A stretch of 64,000 nucleotides of DNA from Glandiceps talaboti (taxonomy: Eukaryota > Hemichordata > Enteropneusta > Spengelidae). Every line of letters starts with the position of its first letter. Positions within the stretch are counted from its first letter, which is position 1. Positions 1 to 29,810 of the stretch are shown here, one piece after another. A program made the translations under genes and the position numbers. Location: NCBI RefSeq assembly GCF_964340395.1, contig NC_135568.1, positions 8,299,780 through 8,363,779 of the forward strand. The letters are read 5' to 3'. A model generated the notes under the pieces. It saw only the letters and a list, made by a program, of their open reading frames with translations. It ran no database searches and had not been told where the DNA came from.

Positions 1-22
1 ATAGCTTTCATATTTAACTTAC

Positions 23-16913
<16,891 letters not shown>

Positions 16914-17053
16914 TTTGATACTACCAGCTCACTTCACATCTACAACAAGGAAACAAGTTTACTGTGGTTAATGCTTAATACTTAAACACAGAGTTGAGGT
17001 AATGGCCCAAAGTAACTAAGAACAGAGAATCTTGGCAAGAGTTGAGATACATG

Positions 17054-17580
<527 letters not shown>

Positions 17581-17630
17581 TTCACGAAATTACAGCGTAA
17601 ACTGATATGTATCTTGCGTTGTATCGCTTC

Positions 17631-17754
17631 TAGTCCTGCTGGCAGAAGAAGTACGGAAACTGATCTAACATGGTCCCTCAACAAGGAAAGAAGGAGACGG
17701 AAAGGGACATTGTCAGAATCGAGTCCCGACTTACTCCGTCTGCACGTAGGACTA
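17631..17754. mobile_element. Short TIR element, copy B
   Basis: Starts tagtcctgctggcagaagaa and ends ctccgtctgcacgtaggact. The core carries tcagaatcgagtcccgactt, shared in inverse with copy C and, diverged, with copy D. Confidence 0.75.
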
Positions 17755-18240
17755 AAACAGCTATCATTGTATCATACACAAACGTAATCGTGAGTCGCTA
17801 TAGTGTTGATTTATATAAATATATAAACGGGTGAAATATACGGCTAATCTGGTCTCTAATCTACTCATTTCGCTTCTGACACTGTGCATTTCTCCCAATT
17901 TTGTTTGCGAAATGCGAAAAACGGGACGAGGTGCCGAAATGACTTGAGTTAGCGTGTGAATTGTCCGGTCCCTCCCCCTTCTGAGCTAACTATGTAATCT
18001 ACGTGTAAACTCATAATCATCTACACTTCGACATCAACCGATCTCGATCTCAAAATAGTTATCTTCAATGACACTGGGGAAAATATGTATGGAGCCGTCA
18101 TAACTGACAGAATGTTTAAAACGGTATCAATCATACCTATATAGGTGACAGGAAGTAGCTGAGAAAACGTTCGGCAAACAGAAAGTTCACTCCTTCGTCG
18201 CCATTTTGAATAAGAGTCATGTGCTAATTTTCACTCCCTA

Positions 18241-20700
18241 GGTAAGTGGTACATGATAAGTAAAAAACTTCTGTTATGTTATGGCGAGTCAAAATCCTGG
18301 TGTACCGTCAACATTCAGATATCTACTCAGCTACTCTTACATCAAAATATACAATATACGGAAAAATACCGTTATCAGAATTTTAACGCTTCCTTCAAAA
18401 TAGGCAGCCATATTAATAGTAGTACTCTAGGTAGGTTGTCTTCCCTGCGCTGAGGATGAAGAGCGCCTCTCTCTATATCTCGATCGCTCGCAAGTGAAAT
18501 TTACAGAGAAATTTATTCAACTTCCGTTCGTATTCTCAGGGCATTGCAGGAAATTGATTCAATTAACTTTGATAACAATGTTGCTTGTTGTCCAAGTTCT
18601 TGCATTAATAATATTTCGGAACTTAAAAAAAAATTATCCTCTTTATAATTATAAAAACTCTTAGTGACCGCGCCAACAGTCAGTTTCTCCGACGGGAGGG
18701 GGATTTGTTGGTTGATCTTTCAATTGGGCCGACGAAAATTAAAGTCACTGACCCCAACCCCCTCTCTGTAAAACCGTAAACAGGCTGACCCATCCATCCC
18801 CATCCTCAGGCCGAAGAAACTGACAGGTCCCTTAGGCTAGTACTAGTCAGTATAAACCAAAGTTTGCTGAAACCCGCACAATCTAAAAAGTTGCCCATGA
18901 ACAACGTTCAGCGAGTGGATGTATGTTTAGAATTTCACTTTCAAGATGGGAAGAATTCTGATTCTTTATTAATATACTTATTGTCAGGTAACTGGTTTAG
19001 ATCGTAACTTTTTTTTCGAGTAAATTAAGTACTTTGGGCATACTACTGCTGTCACCAGTTCCACATCCCACTACCGTGCCACCATTGTTTAGGATTTCTC
19101 TCTAGGGTTTGTAGAGTAGGCCACCTAATATGTCGGTTACAGTCACAGTGTTCCTGTCATTATTGTCTTGAATTTTCTAATGAATCATATATACTTACAG
19201 CTTGTTTTGACAAAATAAAGATGTTGATAGATTAGTAGTATTGGTTGCAATGTTAGTCCCAAAGTTTACTACACTTGTGGAAGCGTACAGTAAATTACTT
19301 GAAGATTGTATGATGAAGGTGAATACTGATATGTAGTTTATACATTTGCCTGAATGAACAGAGAACTTTTTACAAGTTCCTTGACTAAATCAATTCCTTG
19401 TAAATACCTGTAAAACTATGAAAGAATGCAATGTTCGAAGCCCAGGGTTCAAAGTAAAATGACTTACTATCTTACCAGCCATATCACTCAAACATACATG
19501 TGACTAGTATTTCCAGACAAGGTAACCACTATGTATGTGCACCCTGGTGTTTAGTGCTGATATTATCTCTAAGTCTGTCTGTCATTGTTGTAACACATGC
19601 AGAGACAAAGGTGGAAAACAATACTAGTAATCTATCAACATAAAATTATATTTAAACATTTTTGTTTTTTCTTCTCAAAACACTTCATGAGAAACCTGGT
19701 CGGACATTTACAGTCGTTGTTGTACTCATTTGTAATGTGAGAAAGCTCTACGCCGAGGTATGGGCTTGAATCAACAGGTTTTAGTTTCTGGTTACAGGAC
19801 CATGTAGTTGAAGTACTTTGGTTTACGCCTTGGACACACCATTCTGATAACTGTGAACCTGGACGGACTGAACTGACTCTGAAGTCAGTTATCAATGGTA
19901 TTTTAATGTAGTGTATCAGTGTACCATAGAAATATACATCACCGGTGTGGGATGGGGATGGGGTGGGGGGATGGTGGGGTACACCATCAGTGTGGGGGTG
20001 GAGGTCCTGGTCGGGTGTCATACTATTGCACATGCAAAAATATAGCTTCATTGTAGTATTTGTTTGGTGGAGAAGACAATGTTGTACACAATACATTCAT
20101 CACTATAATACTATTTTGTTACATGCATGTATTTATATTTTGCATCGTACATGCACCGTCACTATTATAGCACATGTGTAATTTTTGTTTTATTTTTAAA
20201 ATATAAAAAAGATCACATCGGAAACTACAAAACATATACACATTTCATCAAAACTAAAGCAACAAGAAATAAGCCTTCATAGAATATATAGCCCCCAAAT
20301 GGTGTGTTGTATTGCAAAGTTATTGTGCAAATTTGAGTGGTGTCTCAATACAAAACTTTATAATTTATTGACCAATTTGTCATTTGAATATGGAGGACAG
20401 GTCAAGGGTCAAGATATAAAAAGAAAGCTTAATTTGCTTCTGTCAGTCTATACTTACATGTAGTTATTGTGTTCAACATCTTGAGTTAATGTACATGTTC
20501 ATCGTTTTAAAAAAATGTAAATTTAGTGACATTGTCCTTGTCTTCATATCTCGCTTGAGATCATCCCCGGAATGGTAGGAATCACAATTCATCAGATATT
20601 CAAATTCTGGGGCCGATCTATACCTGCACTTCATTTTGATTCCAAATGTATAGTTTGTATAATTTTTTGTAAGATTCGTCGTGAATTTCAATATACTGGT
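18241..20700. other. No gene seen
   Basis: Unique AT-rich sequence upstream of DNAJC13. Open frames such as 19635-20096 (minus) and 19945-20181 (plus) overlap each other and contain no recognisable domain or splice-supported extension. Confidence 0.6.
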
Positions 20701-20724
20701 ATAACATAATGGCAATTCTTTTCA

Positions 20725-20762
20725 TTCCCCCACTCTGAGTAAAACTTTGACCACTCTTCACA
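20725..20762 (-). pseudogene. Isolated C2H2 zinc-finger fragment
   Basis: On the minus strand, tgtgaagagtggtcaaagtt then ttactcagagtgg closely matches the finger-coding consensus used in the neighbouring gene (TGTGAAGAGTGTGGTCAAAGTTTTACTC, split here as TGTGAAGAGTGTGGTC and AAAGTTTTACTC), but two bases are missing in the CxxC region. It sits about 0.9 kb downstream of the minus-strand zinc-finger gene and looks like a stranded remnant of its array. Confidence 0.6.
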
Positions 20763-20939
20763 CACACGTGACCTAGCATGTCGACACAACTCCTCTGTTA
20801 TTTCTTGTTTGTGGCTCCAAGGTCAATATCACTTATAATATACCTAGTGATAATGCTGTCCCATGATTCGCTAGAATCAGTCACGTGATAGGAAAATAGA
20901 ACGACTATTTCCCTAGGGAAGTAGTTCCATCAACTATTA

Positions 20940-21045
20940 CATGGTCACGTGACCACCGCACATTCACAGCAGGTCAAAATGGCAGCTTCGAACGATGTCG
21001 TCTGCCAACCTCAAGAGAAGAGGGCAAGATTTTCATGAGGTATAT
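20940..21045 (+). promoter_or_regulatory. Promoter-like patch with a 19-codon open frame
   Basis: ggtcacgtgacc (an E-box palindrome) is followed by caaaatggcagcttcgaacg. The ATG (20979-20981) overlaps a YY1-like motif and starts MAASNDVVCQPQEKRARFS before TGA. A GAG|GTATAT donor-like site follows two bases later. It resembles a first exon, but the stop before the donor argues against a working one. Confidence 0.3.
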
Positions 21046-21049
21046 TATA

Positions 21050-21133
21050 AAACACATATTGCCTGGCCTATATTTGGGCTATAGCACCCTTTATTAAACG
21101 GGTGCTATAGCCCTCATGGCCAGGCAATATGTA
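21050..21133. mobile_element. Foldback element, arms of about 36 bp
   Basis: acacatattgcctggcc...gggctatagcaccc faces gggtgctatagccc...ggccaggcaatatgt across an 11-base loop. It fits a small non-autonomous element or a stable hairpin. Confidence 0.75.
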
Positions 21134-21610
21134 TAAACCAAGGCAAAGATTTCCCTAGAAAATATACCTCCCATCACAATTATCTTATGCTAATAGGGTG
21201 TACCTGCAGATGCCAAATTACCTAACTGGAAATAGTGTCTATGGCATTTGAGCACAGGTGTAAAGTTTGTGATAATTTTCCAAAAATGTATAGTGTTGCT
21301 ATGTGCAATTTCATAGTTGCAGAGTGACTATATGTCATATTTTTAAACAACTCTTCATAGAAGACACATTTGCCCCTTAAATACTTTACATGTACTTCTA
21401 AGTGGCTGAATGGAGACATCATGTAACAGAAATTGGTGGCACCAAATAAATACTACAAAATATCGGTAATAATAGAGGAAATTGCTGAATTTTGATATTA
21501 AAGCAAACCTGACGGTCTGAGTCAAGACCAAAGGTCAATGTCTCAAAATAAAGCTTAAACCTGGCAACATGGGGATAGACACTTGAATGTTTTTGAGTTA
21601 TGATTATTCA

Positions 21611-23027
21611 CTACAAATATGGCTGCCATTGAGTAAAAAGTGATATGAGCACCAAAATTAATGCGTGTGTATGTTTATCTGGTTCTACATATGTGAATTG
21701 TGTGGTACTGCACTTTTCACATATAAATGGTCTTTCATTGGTGTGAATCCCCATGTGTGTTTTCATGCTAGACTTTTGATTAAAACTTTGACCACGACTC
21801 TTCACATGTAAATGGTCTTTCATTGGTATGAATCCTCAAGTGGGCTTTCAGATGATGACTTTGATTAAAACGCCGTCCACAATCTTTACATACAAAAGGT
21901 CTTTCATTGGTGTGAATCTTCATGTGTGTTTTCATACCACTCTTTTGAGTAAAACTTTGACCACACAATTCACATATAAATGGTCTTTCATTGGTATGGG
22001 TTCTCATGTGTGCCTTCAAACCACTCCTTTGAGTAAAACTTGTACCACATGTTTCACATAGAAATGGTCTTTCATAAGTATGAATCTTCATGTGTCTTTT
22101 CATATTACCACTTTGAGTAAATCCTTGACCACACTCTTCACATACAAATGGTCTTTCATTGGTGTGAATCCGTGTGTGTCTTTTCATGTTACCACATTGA
22201 GTAAACCTTTTACCACACTCTTTACATACAAATGGTCTTTCATTGGTGTGAATCCTCATGTGTGTTTTTATACAACTACTTTGAGTAAAACTTTGACCAC
22301 ATTCTACACATACAGAAAGTCTTTCATGGGTGTGAATCCTCATGTGTGTTTTCACACTACTTCTTTTCATAAAATGTTGACCATATTCTTCACATACAAA
22401 GGGTCTTTCATTTTCGTCTTCAGGAGTCAGTACTTCTAAGGTTATCAGTCCATGTTGATATAGGCAATCTATTATTATAATTTCATCTGATGGAACAAAA
22501 AGACACAGTGATGATAAAAATGACTTTAAAATCAATAACTGAATTACACAAATGATTTGTATTACATGGAAAGATGACTGAATATCTTGACATTTCCATA
22601 TATTCATAGCCTATCTGTAGACTAGAATGACTATCACAACTACAAGTCTAATCTGATGACCATTCAGAGCTACATTTTGTATTCTCAAATGGAATTCCTA
22701 TGTAAAGTATGATTGGTTGAATACATATTATATACATGCATTAAGGTCACATGATGAATCCATAATTAGATGTCGTCATGGAAATGTGACCTCACTCTAA
22801 TTACGTACTTCATATTCTATTCAAATGTACATGAGTATTTGCACACGTTATTTCCTTTTTATCAATTAAAACTGTTTTCTCTTGCAATCTGACTTGAAAA
22901 GGGAAGGGAAGAGGACTTATGAACTACATGTACATTTACATACCTCTCATCAGAGAGTGTATCCTTCTCAAGTCGGTGAAGTTCAAGTCATGATCATATA
23001 ACTTCATTACGTCATCCATTTCTTGAT
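21611..23027 (-). pseudogene. C2H2 zinc-finger gene with decay (minus copy of an inverted pair)
   Basis: Two exons are visible: 22944-23027 (DQEMDDVMKLYDHDLNF...) and 21780-22486 (DEIIIIDCLYQHGLITLEVL...), joined by a phase-1 intron. The second carries seven C2H2 fingers with linkers of the type HTNERPF instead of TGEKPF. Signs of decay: finger 1 has Tyr for its second Cys (VCEEYGQHF); an extra C near 21800 shifts the frame inside finger 8, giving an early stop at 21780, with the finger continuing in another frame to 21611 (GQSFNQKSSMKTHMGIH); and the acceptor before the first exon reads CTG where the sister gene has CAG. It could still make a seven-finger protein from another start. The N-terminal exon pair is a helical module I cannot name. 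No first exon was found. Confidence 0.75.
22709..22800 (+). repeat. Interspersed repeat, copy 1
   Basis: attggttgaatacatattat, then cacatgatgaatccataatt and gtcatggaaatg, match 30174-30260 in the same orientation. Its full extent was not resolved. Confidence 0.6.
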
Positions 23028-26000
23028 CAGAAAGAAGAGAAATACCACATACTTTATATACGAGAATATCTCAAGAGATATGTGTTAAGAATTGTCATAC
23101 AATCATCATCAATCCAGAAGTTGATTCTCAAAGTTGGAGTGTATTATACTGTATTTTTGATGATGACGAAATGAAGTGTAAAGTACAAATTACATAAATC
23201 ATAGCCCTCTCTTTACAATTACACTGCAAAGAGACAAAGTTTGAACATTTTTGATTTTTTTTGTTCTAGTCATTCAAAGTAATGCGACAAATCCACCTGG
23301 AAGTAGTGGGAAACATCCAGTGCCTTTAAAAATGTTGATATGGTGGCAATTTGCTTCCAGTTAAAAATCGGAAGGAAAATCACATCACACCAATAACAAA
23401 AGAATTTCATACCCAGCTATCAAATATTAACAATCAATCGAATATGTACTCATTTTACATTTCTTTGACTTTAGTAGTCGCTGGTAAGATCACAAAAAAG
23501 TGTAAATATTGGAACTTTTCCAGTTTGACTGTAATTTCACATGGCCCACCATATAAAAGCCATCATATTTGATCACGATATCCAATAGGGCATTATATGT
23601 AAGGAGGACGCCTGGAATTAAAGTTGAACTTGTGATTTCGGGATTTTTCGTCATCCGAACTGGGACTTCTATACCCAAGATGAGGTAAAATGACTAAGTA
23701 GTCAATTTGTTCCTAATATTTGACCACAGGGTGTATTAATTCTTTAGTTACCAGCATTACTGGTAAGCCCATGTTTCACAGCTATGTCTCTTCGCAGGAC
23801 GGAGAAGGAAGGGACAACTTATTCCCACAGTCACTTGTGAACTAATATTCCATTCTAGGATGGTGATATTCTAGTCTAGGATGATCATAATACAAAATAT
23901 TGACGTTATTATAAGAGGTATTTATGATATTCAACAAATACTGTTATCAATGACTGTTGTAGACACAACAGTCCACAACATTATCGGAAATGGTATTTTT
24001 TGAATATTGTAAATACCTATAGTGAAACGGGCCAATCAGTGACATATTACGTAGTCAGATGACCCATAGGGGATTGGTATTTGATTGGTGCAACCAGGCT
24101 GGGGAAGTACCCTTATAAGGAAATAGAGCCTCCAGCAGAGGTCAGGGTCAAGATATGTGTTTCAAGAGTCTCTCTCTCAGGCTTGCAGCCCTTGGTTGAG
24201 ATAACACACTGTGTTAGAAGACTCCGAGCTTCATCCTGTTGTATCATTGGTAAAGTCCTACTACATGTACCTGGAATTTATCTCATCGTATCTAAGTGGT
24301 AAAACTGGTCTTGGTATTGGTGAGATCTAACTGGTAATGCTAAATAGTATATTAATTCATATCACAGAACTGTGGACTGAATCTATTCTAAGCAGGGTAA
24401 AGAGCCTATCTCTATTTGTGAACTGGGGGCTACCGAATTTAGGCCACCTCTCACTTCTCGTACAGTTAACAATAACATTGTTAAATTCCCACATCCACAC
24501 CAGTTCACAACATACATATATAATTATAATCATGACACAAAAAAGTCATAACGTCATTATTTTGTATTATTGTCACTATTATGATTAGACTAGAATATCA
24601 CCATCCTGGAATGGAATGATTCAATGGGATCAAAATGGATCTAAATGACTTTGATACTTTCTAAAATACCATTTACTTGCCTTTATAGTCCAAAGTTATG
24701 GAATTAAATGAGAAATTTAAGTGATCGTTAAAATCCCACGACGTGATCCATCATTGGAAAGATCTAGATGTGAGTTGGCCTTGAATGACCTCCCATGAAT
24801 CAGCGGGGCACACCATATGTGTTATTTTTAGTACTAAGTTTCGAATAATACCATTTGCGTCTACCATGTACCAGAAGAGCTAGAAATCAGTTCGAGCAAT
24901 CTTTCAAACATTCCAATACATGTATCAGAAACAAATCTGTCAATTTTCAATCACCGTTTCAAGAGATTATTATATAGCTGATCTTGCGATCTTGTGACAG
25001 CCTCACTGTCGTAGTTCTCCGCGAACGAGCAACTTCATGACGTCATGAGTATGTGGCGTGCGCGTGATAATAACCGGGGATAATATCCAAGACACAGCCT
25101 CACAGGGCACTCAACTCTGACAGTATATGCATTTCTGTTTAAATTAATGCTGGAGATTCCTAGACAAATAACAGTATTCATCGCATCCATATATTTAGAC
25201 TGTCGACAGTCGCTCGCGCCTTTTTTGCCACGTTTCATCTAAAATTACTAAAGACGTCGCCGCGCTCCGATCACCGGCGCAATATACTACTACAAATTAC
25301 AATCGCACAAGTAGTTGATTAGCGAGGGCCGAAGGCCCGCTCGGGCGATTATAGTAATATTGCGCCGGATCGGAGCGCAACAACGACTTTAGTTTTTTAG
25401 ATAAAACGTAGCAAAAAAGGCACGAGCGACTGTCGACCGTCTACCATATATTTTATTACTTGAAAATGTACCTAAAAAAGATCTGATCTGTAGACTTAGG
25501 AAAAGCTTAGGCGTAAAAAAAAATAATTGTTTGGTTCCAGTTACCCAACCGCACCTAGTTTTTCACTGACGACCCTAAACTTCTTCTTTTTTTACGTATT
25601 CAAGAACAAAATCACAAAAATTATGAAGTCTCACGAGAAATAGTGGATGCGGAAACTGACATCAACTTAAAAAGACAATATAAAACTGTTCTTCCAATCT
25701 GTAATAGCTGTACATCTGATGAGAAGAAATAAATAACACAGAGACCATTTGGAAGACAATGGAAAACCCGAACAAGACACTCACACATGAAAAAAATATA
25801 TAATAAAATAAAATAAAAAATCTACGTACCCCACCCATTCTAAAATTGAGCGTAACCGGAACCACACATTTTTGTTTTTTTAGGCCTTATCAGTAAGTTT
25901 GATAAAGTTCATATTTCATTCACATACATTTAGCGACACTCACTCTATAGTAAATTTTTTTGAAGCTGTTAAGTTAGTGGCCTTGAACTTAGAAGTCTGC

Positions 26001-26803
26001 ACTTACACCATCTCTTCCCTATTGAATGGTTCAGAAAGAACATCTCGTCAGCTTATTGCTTAATCTTCTTTCTCCCAATTTGTATTATGTTGTGAGGATT
26101 AAGATCATGATAGTGCTGTCATTACTACCAAGGTTCAGTATTAAGCACATAAATATGAAATAGGTGCTGAATTTCAAATCACCACCAAAAGATGTGCTAA
26201 TTATCCAATGGATTGGCACTCAAATGTAATCCAGTGATATTACAATGTACTGTGTCTTTCATGTGACTGTGCAACTGATAGTTAATAGATACATTGGTAA
26301 AAGAATGAATATCATGGAATTTACTTGAAATATGGTGGTCAGAGAGAGGCAGATTGTACATGGTACATTTAATGCGTTCATATGGAAGTGATGACATTAT
26401 CATGTCCCCATGTGAGTTTTTATTCATGAGCAATCATCTGAAGGAAGTAACTAATATTAACCAACTGCCTCTCAATGTGTGATGGATTACTACTGACAGG
26501 CCAAGTTTACCCTTTGCCCACCATGGGGGTTTTGCCAGATTAACGGTAAAATGTGGACTTGGACTATATGAGAGAGTGAATACAATAGTAACTCGTATCA
26601 TATATAGGAATTAGAGTGGTGTGGAGGACAGACTATAACTTAGATAATTTGTACTTTACACTTTATTTTGTCATCAACAACACTGCATAATGCACTCTAA
26701 ATGTAAGAAACAGCTTCTGGTTTGATGGCGATTGTATCACAATGCTATACACATGTCTCTGTTATAATCTAGTACATAAACTGTTGAATGTTTCTTCTTT
26801 CAG
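23028..26803. other. Spacer between the divergent zinc-finger genes
   Basis: No coding exon recognised. It holds the palindromic element at 25190-25445. If both genes are transcribed, their first exons and promoters should lie here. Open frames near 24081, 25035 and 25662 show no domain. Confidence 0.55.
25190..25445. mobile_element. GC-rich nested palindrome (foldback element)
   Basis: The left arm gactgtcgacagtcgctcgc...gccttttttgcc...cgcgctccgatcaccggcgc is the inverse of the right arm (25355-25440), which reads attgcgccggatcggagcgc...gcaaaaaaggcacgagcgac. The arms are about 90-95 bp and roughly 90% alike by eye. The centre holds a second palindrome, cgagggccgaaggcccgctcg. It is CpG-rich in an AT-rich setting. 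Mobile element or duplication hinge are both possible. Confidence 0.8.
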
Positions 26804-28784
26804 ATCAAGAAATGGATGACGAAATAAAGTTATATGAACGTGACTTGAACAAAGCACATCAAGTGTTACTTTACCGACTAGAGAACAATACACTCTCTGA
26901 TGAAGGTTTGTAAATGTAGTTGTTATTTATATCCTTTCATAAATTTTACAAATTATGCGTCACCTATCACCAATCTTACATTTTGATTGTCCTGTGAGCC
27001 CTGCAAACCTAAGAGACAACCAGAAATACAGCTATTACAGTGTTTTAAATGTCAAATTTTCTGTAAACCATACAAAACACTGTTTTATACATTGTAACAA
27101 CTTTTGAAACCATATAGTTCATGTCACAGGGAAATTGTCAACTACAGGACAGCAAAAGTACTGAGATGACAACTGCACAGTCATACAGGATTTCCTAAAT
27201 TTGGTGAAAATGTCAAAATTACTACCACATTTTACACACAGTACAGGGTACACTTTTTTGCTTAACTATGACAATAAAGCATATAACATACATTTGTGTA
27301 CTTTTAATGAAATACTGTTCTCAATACAAGGACACACTCCTAGCTATTAATTCATAGTCATGAGTATCATTTGCCAATACTATCCACATCTTGCTACTCA
27401 AGGTCATTTTTTCCAGTGGCTCACTGGTTTAACATTATCACCCAAAAAGTGAACTCTTGCAGTAAAATTAAAAATGCAATGTCAACTAGTAAATCACTTG
27501 AATAGTAGACATGCTACCACGCCTTAGACTTCATTGTGAACCTATTCTTCAGTAAAGTGTGTTGCAGAAAAGTGACTCATCTTTTAATACCTTGACTGGG
27601 TCTTGAATGCAGAACGTGTGTCTTTAACCACAATGCTATGAAGTGAATTGTGCAGCACTTGCCCACAACTCAAACGGTATACGGAACTTTCAATTTGAAT
27701 CCCACTGCTATTGACCTTTTCTACCAACAAAAAACACTGATGTTTCTTTCTTTTCACAAATCAAACAAAGTAAGAAATTGTCTTTTCAAATACAAATCAT
27801 CACTGCTGTACAGAGTAGTTTTACATCTAGAGAAATTTTTCATTCAGCCCAAGGTCAAACCAAGCTTTGTCATAGAGAAACAATGACATATTTTTATATA
27901 GTCCAGGGCATCTATCCTCATTAAACCATTCTAGGTTAGTTTTATAGAAGTATTTACTAGACCCCACTTGTGGAGAAAGTGTCCAGGGATCAAATACAAT
28001 CATCACTGTGTGTCTTTTTGTTCCATCAGATAAAATTATGATAATAGATTGCCTGTGTCAACATGGACTGATAACCTTAGAAGTACTGACTCCTGAAGAC
28101 GAAAATGAAAGACCCTTTGTATGTGAAGAGTGTGGTCAACATTTTATGAAAAGAAGTAGTGTGAAAACACACATGAGGATTCACACCCATGAAAGACTTA
28201 CTGTATGTGAAGAATGTGGTCAAAGTTTTACTCAAAGTAGTTGTATAAAAAGACACATGAGGATGCACACCAATGAAAGACCATTTGTATGTGAAGAGTG
28301 TGGTAGAAGGTTTACTCAATGTGGTAACATGAAAAGACACACACGGATTCACACCAAAGAAAGACCATTTGTATGTGAAGAGTGTGGTCAAAGATTTACT
28401 CATAGCAGTAATGTGAAAAGACACATGAGGATTCACACAAAGGAAAGACCATTTGTTTGTGAAGAGTGTGGTCAACGTTTTAGTAATAGCAGTCATATCA
28501 AAAGACACATGAGGATTCACACCAAAGAAAGACCATTTGTATGTGAAGAATGTGGAGAAAGCTTCACTCAAAGTAGTAATATGAAAACACACATAAGGAT
28601 TCACACCAAAGAAAGACCATTTGTATGTGAAGAGTGTGGTCAAAGATTTACTCATAGCAGTAATGTGAAAAGACACATGAGGATTCACACAAAGGAAAGA
28701 CCATTTGTTTGTGAAGAGTGTGGTCATAGTTTTACCCAAAGTAGTAGTATGAAAACACACATGAGGATTCACACCAATGAATGA
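26804..28784 (+). CDS. C2H2 zinc-finger protein, eight fingers (plus copy of an inverted pair; 5' end not found)
   Basis: Visible exons: 26804-26905 (DQEMDDEIKLYERDLNKAHQ..., acceptor tttcag) and 28030-28784 (DKIMIIDCLCQHGLITLEVL...), joined by a phase-1 intron with acceptor ttccatcag. Eight consecutive C2H2 fingers follow, the first PFVCEECGQHFMKRSSVKTH. Linkers are HTKERPF or HTNERPF, and the fourth helix residue is Val, Met or Ile rather than Leu. Such arrays usually bind DNA. Fingers 4 and 7 are identical, and the DNA around them (from 28371 and 28623, 252 bp apart) matches for over 100 bases, pointing to a recent three-finger duplication or conversion. The array ends at ACCAATGAATGA, where every other linker has an Arg codon (AGA), so the stop looks like an AGA to TGA change; a ninth, degenerate finger follows. 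The start codon lies upstream and was not identified. Confidence 0.8.
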
Positions 28785-28850
28785 CCATTCATATATGAAG
28801 AGTGTGGCCAAAGTTTTACTCAAAGTGGTGGTCTTAATGTTCAACTAGTT
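28785..28850 (+). pseudogene. Degenerate ninth finger after the stop codon
   Basis: Continuing in frame past TGA gives PFIYEECGQSFTQSGGLNVQ: the first Cys is Tyr and no zinc-binding His pair follows. It shows that the array was once longer. Confidence 0.7.
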
Positions 28851-28873
28851 TTGGCACCTCAGTGACATTTTCA

Positions 28874-28909
28874 CCTTCCATAAGGAAGGTTATACATTAG
28901 GGGTGAAAA

Positions 28910-28950
<41 letters not shown>

Positions 28951-29285
28951 TGTCTGTCTGTCTGTCTCATCGTTTTCTCCAAAACGGCTGGCTCAATTCA
29001 AACGAAATTTGGCAAACGTGTTCCATAGGGTAATGGCAAGAACTATTTAGGTTTTGATAAACATACCATGAATATTAATGAGCAATTTACGTAATTAATG
29101 GTTTTCGGTAATTAGGCTATATCTCAAGAATGCACACGTCGAATCCAATGCAATTTGGTTCGTACATTTGCAATACCAAAGTGCACCTGTCCTGAAAATA
29201 TTATTCATGTAGCTTTTAGTTTTGATAAGTTATTGGAATATTTTCGGTAATTGTTTCTGGTCAGGAAACACTGTCAAAACTGGTG
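28874..29285 (+). mobile_element. Interspersed repeat family R1, copy 1
   Basis: Starts with the short palindrome cttccataaggaag, then a GT/CTGT microsatellite, ctcatcgttttctccaaaac, caattcaaacgaaatttggc, attaatgagcaatttacgta, tatctcaagaatgcac and gtttctggtcagga. Two inverted copies lie at 32515-33240. No coding capacity seen. Confidence 0.8.
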
Positions 29286-29810
29286 TGACAATGCAAATTT
29301 TTTTTTAATTGTTCATGATCAGTTGTGCAGTTGTCTTCTCGGAAGTAGCAATTAATGTAGGCAGAGTTATTTTGGGTTTCCCCTTGGATCTGCAGTCTGT
29401 ATTGGCTGGACAAACATGAGAAAAAAAATCAAAGCATGTGTAGGGATCACAAAAGCTGAGTGAAGTCGAGGATGGCAAGCTTTCCTGTGCCGAGAATAGG
29501 AGGTGGACATTTGAACAACATTTTTGACAACTAATTAACTTTCATTGGGACTTGAAAAATCACAGATATAGAGCTAAATTTCTTGCATAAATCAATAAAT
29601 TGCAAGACTGTACCCTTACGGAAGGCATTCAGTTTAAATCTGGTCAAGAACTTGGATTTGAATTCTTAAAATCAGATGTGCTGAATCAGTATACTACTTC
29701 TGTGATTGGAAGCACAGTAAATACTTACATAAAACTAATATTTTAGTCCACTATTAAACCGAATCAATATACAAGAAAATATTTGTCAAGGGTCAAGACA
29801 CAGATAATAT

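Noticed and set aside
21828-22439. Plus-strand frames opposite the zinc-finger array
   Set aside because: Regular antisense shadow of the finger-coding repeat; the same shadow appears opposite 28077-28844.
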